In this document: positions 61,401 through 64,000 of the stretch, one piece after another
How positions within the stretch are numbered: position 1 is the stretch's first letter
Layout: every line of letters starts with the position of its first letter
DNA from: Liolophura sinensis
Lineage: Eukaryota > Mollusca > Polyplacophora > Chitonida > Chitonidae
DNA length: 64,000 nt
NCBI RefSeq assembly: GCF_032854445.1
Contig: NC_088298.1
Coordinates: forward strand, 10,839,504-10,903,503
Direction: 5' to 3'
Translations under genes and position numbers: made by a program
The notes under the pieces: generated by a model
What the model was told of the DNA's origin: nothing
Database searches by the model: none
The model's input: the letters and a program-made list of their open reading frames with translations, nothing else

Positions 61401-63804
61401 ACTGATTAGGAGCATGAAATTGTATGTACATGCACTGTAAATTCTAAATTACAAATATGACTAGCAACGTATATCTCGCAATTTGAAAACATTATTCACA
61501 ATATTTTGAAAATATGTTGTTCAGTTAAGGTTGTAGACATAACTTCAAAGAAATGATAGAATAACCTGCTCAGATCAGATAACACTCCTCTCATTACATG
61601 GCAAAACATGCATTATGTTTGTAGACAAAATTGTCGACGATTTAGGGTATGTTGTGTACATGGGTGAAATTCCATATGCAGTAATAAGTTAATTTATGGC
61701 TAGTACTCACCCAAATCCTGTTTTCTGTTGTGTTTATATTCTCCCCATCATCTTAATTCTAGAACCAGTCCTGTTAGTTAACATGTCACTTAACATGTGC
61801 AGTATTTTTTGCGATGTATCAGAGGAATTGCGTATTGAGTTTGGTTGTTCCTGTACCAGTACATATGTGTGCCCTGAAAACGGCAGGGCTTGTTTACAAC
61901 ATGTGCATCTGTATAAACAATAGTTGCCTAAGGACATGTATATTATACCTGTTTATACCAGTATAGCTTTGATAAGTTGATAAACACTAACTAACCCATG
62001 AGCTTAACAGCATTTGTTTAACCATTTGTGAATGTGTATCATGGATTTGCGTAATCTTTTGTTTTATGTTGTATACATAATATGGTAAAACGTTTCTTAT
62101 TTAGTGATATTTTCACCCACTCTCGTGACCCACACTGTGTCCTTCTATGTAGGGTAAATGTTGACACTTTCAACATGTTGCTGTCAATGGGGTTCAAGAA
62201 GGGGGCCTCCAGAGAAGCTTTACGCCAAGCCAATAACAACTTATCTTCAGCCTTGGAGGTAAGCCTGTATGTACATCTATATGGTATAATGCACAGATGT
62301 ATACACATACACTGAAAACCTGTGTATGTGCCAAAGGGTAATGTGTACAAAAATGACAACTTCCATATGGTTTGTTTTCATAAATGTGTGTTCCTTCCAG
62401 TCTGTAAACCTGACCTATTTATACATGCACAGTGTGTGTGTGTGTGTGTGTGTGTCTGTGTGAAATGTCAGCAGGGCCCTGGTTGTTCAAAACTGGTTTA
62501 AGACTTAATACCAGATTTAAGGTTACCCCAAGTCTTCAATTTTGTACTTAGCCTAAAAAAAATTCTGTAACATTATATGAAATATGAACTAAAACTGCTG
62601 CTATGTACACTTTGACTTTGGAGAACAACATTAGCTGCTGAGTTTGGCTAAAATTTGAAATATTTAAAATGACTTAATAGCCAGTATTAGCTAATACACT
62701 TTGGAACAACTAGGTATACAATGTAATAAATCTCATTCATAAATGTACATGGATTATATACACTTGGCTTCCAAAGAAGTAAAAGTTCTCTTTTATCATT
62801 TCAAAAACCATTCACTGCCTCATGTTTCAAGTATGTTCTCGCCATGATATTGCTGAAATATTGCCGATGTGGCGTTAATCCATAATCATTCATTCATTCC
62901 AAAGACGTACAGACACATTACTGTTTGTGAATGTTTTTTCCTGTCCTAGAAGGTGATTAATCCTGTGTTTGAATCAGATTTGTTAGCTTGATATACATGT
63001 GTGTAGCCAGTAAGTGCTTTTTGCATGTAAGCCAGTGAGGCCCCTTTTGTAGGAGAAAGACAAATAGTCAAGTGTGATCAAATTCCCCCTCTCACTTCAG
63101 CATCTGACGGAAATGTGCAGGATGGGAGGGATTCTTTGAGTATATAGGCCGAAGCCTTGAGGGGTAACCTCCAACCGTGGATGGTCACCTGAGGCACTGC
63201 CCTCCCATCGTTTACTACCAACAGACTGTGCTCTGCCCTTTCCTAAGATAGGGATGCTGAGGTGTGCTTTGGCTTGTTTAGGCCATGGTACCGGATGTGA
63301 ATTCTCGTTTTATACATGCATGTCTCCTGACCGCATGATAGAATATGCATGGTTACCCCAAAAAGGGTTAAGGCCATGTGAATCTACATGTTTTGTGGAC
63401 AGAGAATATTCCTGAAATTCTGTGAAACATCTGTCATTTAACCACTTTATAAATAAACGTAACTAGCTGTATGTGTGTGGGTGCCTGCATGATGATAATT
63501 GCCCTGATCAGCCTGCATGTCACGAACAGCAGCTTTAGGATGGCAATCGCTTGAGGATCTGGGCCCAGTTTCATGAAGAGAGCTTCATGAAGACGACGTA
63601 ACGCCTACAGTACTGGTTGCCATTATAGCTAAGTGAGCAAAACGTTCAGAGTGCTTCGTGAAACCGGGCTCAGGCCCCTGATCAGTGATGTCAGATATTT
63701 GAATTCATCCGTTTTTATTTCAGCTACTAAGTGAGGAGGTGTGTCTGGTATCTGGTGAAGATCTGGTTTACTCTGGGCACTCCGGCCCCAGGATCACAAA
63801 GTGA
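40437..63804 (+). CDS. NUB1: NUB1, NEDD8 ultimate buster 1 (14 coding exons)
   Basis: NUB1 binds NEDD8 and FAT10 and delivers them and their conjugates to the 26S proteasome, lowering cellular neddylation (family knowledge). Exons: 40437-40559, 41966-42136, 42757-42933, 43578-43704, 44318-44403, 44835-44941, 52805-52914, 53618-53694, 54551-54658, 56074-56125, 58734-58834, 60556-60644, 62153-62258, 63724-63804. All junctions are GT-AG and the frame is open throughout (504 residues). Human NUB1 has about 600 residues and three UBA domains; only two are visible here. The last exon ends [18 protein letters not shown]... with TGA at 63802. A donor inside it (for example at CTG|GTGAAG) could instead lead to more exons beyond the window. 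The start [13 protein letters not shown] matches the family N-terminus, but the frame is open upstream to the acceptor at 40384. Confidence 0.92.
41138..41355 (-). mobile_element. SINE-A copy
   Basis: Tail TTTTTTATTTGATTGGTG to head ACTAACCAACTGAGCCATGG. CCTTTATACTTGA (left) and CCTTTAAACTTGA (right) form a probable target-site duplication. Confidence 0.9.
41664..41935. repeat. 122-bp intron segment in two tandem copies
   Basis: Each copy contains GTCTTAATTATATCTAAATT, an acceptor-like TTCCACTACAGG and a polypyrimidine-rich stretch; it ends just before the acceptor of NUB1 exon 2 (41965). Confidence 0.85.
42400..42682. mobile_element. Partial relative of the TTAA-flanked element
   Basis: Shares CAAATACCCAC, ATTTTCAAATACCCTTTTCT and CTTTCACCTGA with the right half of 38990-39561. 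Confidence 0.6.
43240..43358 (-). mobile_element. SINE-A fragment with internal deletion
   Basis: Tail and TACACCGTACTCAGGAATAT followed by GGTGGGAGGTTGCTGGCAGA, skipping the middle of the body. Confidence 0.82.
44029..44088 (+). mobile_element. SINE-A 3' end fragment
   Basis: AAGTGAAATATTCTTGAGTA through ACACCAATC and AATAAATA. Confidence 0.8.
44928..45038 (+). repeat. NUB1: 58-bp tandem duplication spanning NUB1 exon 6 donor
   Basis: GACAAAGAATTCAG|GTAACA occurs at 44928 (true exon end) and again at 44986, followed both times by AGAGCTATTTGTTTAATTA. Confidence 0.95.
45328..45651 (+). mobile_element. SINE-B copy
   Basis: Head GGCCTCGATAGCACAGTTGG, GGGTCATTTCTGGGTCGAG, body, and tail GTTAAACACCAAACACTCAC. 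Confidence 0.9.
46180..46345. repeat. Short repeats with self-complementary GGTAATT/AATTACC motifs
   Basis: ACCACTTAAATTACCATGGG and AACTGTGGTAA recur two to three times at about 58-bp spacing. Confidence 0.75.
46539..46730. repeat. 19-bp tandem repeat
   Basis: Unit AGCCATAGTAGGAAGTTAC with interspersed shorter AGCCATAGTATAC units, about ten copies. Confidence 0.95.
46870..46895. repeat. (TCTG)n microsatellite
   Basis: Short run of CTGT repeats passing into TTTGTTTA. Confidence 0.9.
48003..48675. repeat. 51-bp minisatellite, about 13 copies
   Basis: Unit GCATGAAGTTGTGAGTAGAC then TGGGTGTCCACCTGCAATTA; 51 bp is 17 codons, so stop-free minus-strand frames repeat [17 protein letters not shown]. 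Not a gene. Confidence 0.96.
50040..50360 (+). mobile_element. SINE-C copy
   Basis: Body GTGTCTTCCGCATGATACTT and tail GATGTTAAACCCCAAGCATG match the copy at 10548-10878 in reverse. Confidence 0.72.
51765..51995. repeat. 45-bp minisatellite, 5 copies
   Basis: Unit TTGTTTGATGTCTGACAGAT then ACTTAAGTGTGACATATC; 15-codon period, hence open frames on both strands. Confidence 0.95.
52085..52445. repeat. 44-45 bp minisatellite, about 8 copies
   Basis: Alternates TGAATACTTATGGGCTATCA and TGAATACTTATAGATTAC. Confidence 0.93.
52492..52627 (+). mobile_element. SINE-A, 5'-truncated
   Basis: GTGGGAAGGTCTGCCAGGAA through GCGAAATATTTTTGAGTACG and AATAAATAAG tail. Confidence 0.85.
52879..53470 (+). repeat. 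NUB1: 70-bp minisatellite derived from NUB1 exon 7 end and donor
   Basis: The true exon ends TGTGCCTGGAGAACGTCGAC...GACGCTG|GTAAGTACATG. The array then repeats TGTGCCTGGAGATTGTGGAC...GATACAG|GTAAGTACATG at 70-bp spacing (donors at 52915, 52985, 53055, 53125, 53195, 53265, 53335; 53405 is mutated to GTTAAG). Each unit is a decayed exon end plus a strong donor. Confidence 0.96.
54216..54403. mobile_element. MITE-1 copy
   Basis: CATATCAAAGAGCAACTTTC, AGTATAATTTTGTCAGTC and right end GGTTGAAGAATTAGAGTA. Confidence 0.65.
54784..55650. repeat. 45-bp minisatellite, about 19 copies
   Basis: Unit GGAGGTTTGTCCGGTACCTA then TTGGAAGATGGCCAGG; the 15-codon period gives stop-free frames with [15 protein letters not shown]. 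It begins about 125 bp after the NUB1 exon 9 donor and is intronic. Confidence 0.96.
56386..56450. repeat. 21-bp repeat, 3 copies
   Basis: GGGGCTATAGAGATAACTCA repeated head to tail. Confidence 0.93.
56535..56905. repeat. 61-bp minisatellite, about 6 copies
   Basis: Unit AAAGTTATGCTTTTTAAACC plus CATTTAGTTTGTTGTC. Confidence 0.95.
57421..57855. mobile_element. Foldback inverted-repeat element, 435 bp
   Basis: Both ends start TATACTCAACAAAAATAT and remain complementary for over 60 bp (CTCTCAGTGTTATATAA versus CTCTCAGTCTTAAATAA). An inner pair (ATCACAGTTCAC and its complement GTGAACTGTGAT) makes most of the element one large hairpin. TA flanks fit a Tc1/mariner-type target. Confidence 0.85.
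57921..58515. mobile_element. MITE-1 copy interrupted by SINE-B
   Basis: Left part ACCCTAATTCGTCCACATTT, right part GTGTAATTTTATCAGTCTAC to GAAATGGTTGAAGAATGAC; SINE-B occupies 57998-58357. Confidence 0.75.
57998..58357 (-). mobile_element. SINE-B, the best full-length copy, with 15-bp target-site duplication
   Basis: TTGTTCTTAATTTGA at 57983-57997 and 58358-58372. Minus orientation from the tRNA-like head (GGCCCGGATAGCACAGTTGG on the minus strand) to the tail CGTTAAACCCCAAGCACT-like end. About 360 bp; a reference for the family. Confidence 0.95.
58734..62258 (+). other. NUB1: NUB1 exons 11-13: two UBA domains and a basic linker
   Basis: Exon 11 encodes the first UBA ([20 protein letters not shown], then [10 protein letters not shown]), with the MGF loop typical of UBA domains. 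Exon 12 is a highly charged Lys/Arg/Glu linker ([14 protein letters not shown]). Exon 13 encodes a second UBA ([20 protein letters not shown], then LSSALE). In human NUB1 these UBA domains bind FAT10 and related modifiers. The donor of exon 11 is immediately followed by a 1.4-kb array whose unit starts with the donor sequence itself. Confidence 0.92.
58835..60232 (+). repeat. NUB1: 29-bp minisatellite starting exactly at NUB1 exon 11 donor, about 48 copies
   Basis: The exon ends CGCAGAGAG|GTGAGGTGTAAA and the following DNA repeats GTGAGGTGTAAACACAGAGA plus TGGGAGTGT. The array's unit therefore includes the donor hexamer GTGAGG, present in most copies. Unit lengths vary from about 24 to 33 bp. 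Long minus-strand frames (up to 414 codons, e.g. TPHTLPSVF) are repeat artefacts. Confidence 0.96.
62431..62461. repeat. (GT)n microsatellite
   Basis: GT dinucleotide run broken once by TCTG. Confidence 0.95.
62478..62714. mobile_element. Small inverted-repeat element
   Basis: Left CCTGGTTGTTCAAAACTGG, right complement CCTAGTTGTTCCAAAGTG; about 237 bp, no coding. Confidence 0.6.
62835..62898 (+). mobile_element. Tail fragment of another SINE family
   Basis: TCTCGCCATGATATTGCTGA, ATGTGGCGTTAATCC and CATTCATTC resemble a tail common in mollusc genomes (from memory, not verified). Confidence 0.45.
63560..63671. mobile_element. Short inverted-repeat element (about 110 bp)
   Basis: Left TGGGCCCAGTTTCATGAAG, right complement GAGCCCGGTTTCACGAAG. 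Lies about 50 bp before the acceptor of the last NUB1 exon. Confidence 0.7.
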
Positions 63805-64000
63805 TCTTAGACTTTATAACTCAATATTTCTAATCGTTTTAAAATTGTTATTTTTTACGGGTCAAAATAACAAGGTTGCAAGGTCAAAATATTGCTTGAC
63901 AATGTAAATTCTGGGTAAATCTTTATATAACAAATTTAAGATAACAGAAGGGAACAGAAGATCGCTTCATGAAGGCCTGGAAACCACTGCCCATAAAATT

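Overview
This is a eukaryotic window carrying two multi-exon protein-coding genes, head to head. On the minus strand is the 5' two-thirds of PIKFYVE (FYVE-type phosphatidylinositol-3-phosphate 5-kinase): 26 coding exons from 35408 down to 4720, joining without a frame break into about 1,496 codons. Its lipid-kinase domain must lie beyond position 1. On the plus strand is NUB1 (NEDD8 ultimate buster 1): 14 coding exons from 40437 to about 63804. GT-AG introns, A+T-rich noncoding DNA, tRNA-derived SINEs, and proteins close to but clearly diverged from vertebrate orthologues suggest a marine lophotrochozoan, most likely a mollusc. That placement is inference.

Layout. 1-3829: two long minisatellites (47 bp and 22 bp units) beyond the last visible PIKFYVE exon, presumably in an intron. 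4720-35590: PIKFYVE, coding in reverse for an N-terminal segment, FYVE, DEP, chaperonin-like (CCT/TCP1), a variable linker, the Cys/His-rich CHK region and a helical region. 35591-38081: gap between the genes, with a 537-bp inverted-repeat element and a CpG-richer stretch (about 37700-38110) that is the best candidate for a shared divergent promoter. 38082-40384: probable NUB1 intron 1, with a SINE split by a TTAA-flanked inverted-repeat element. 40385-63804: NUB1 (UBL, central helical region, two UBA domains), including a 7.9-kb intron and many minisatellites.

Mobile DNA. I see two main tRNA-derived SINE families, called here SINE-A (tail reading AATATTCTTGAGTACGG then an AATAAATA run) and SINE-B (tail GTGCTTGGGGTTTAACG on the reverse strand), plus a minor SINE-C. 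Several copies have clear target-site duplications and some are nested. There is also a 754-bp solo LTR, a mariner/Tc1-like remnant with a transposase C-terminal fragment, and several inverted-repeat elements.

The most unusual signal is that many minisatellites are built from coding sequence: at least six tandem repeats, and possibly a seventh, begin at or copy across a 5' splice site of PIKFYVE or NUB1, multiplying the exon end and its donor. In one case (6112-6756) the unit is exactly 108 bp and in frame, so alternative donor use could add 36 residues. Tandem repeats occupy very roughly a fifth of the window. I found no prokaryotic-type operon, CRISPR array, functional tRNA or rRNA gene.
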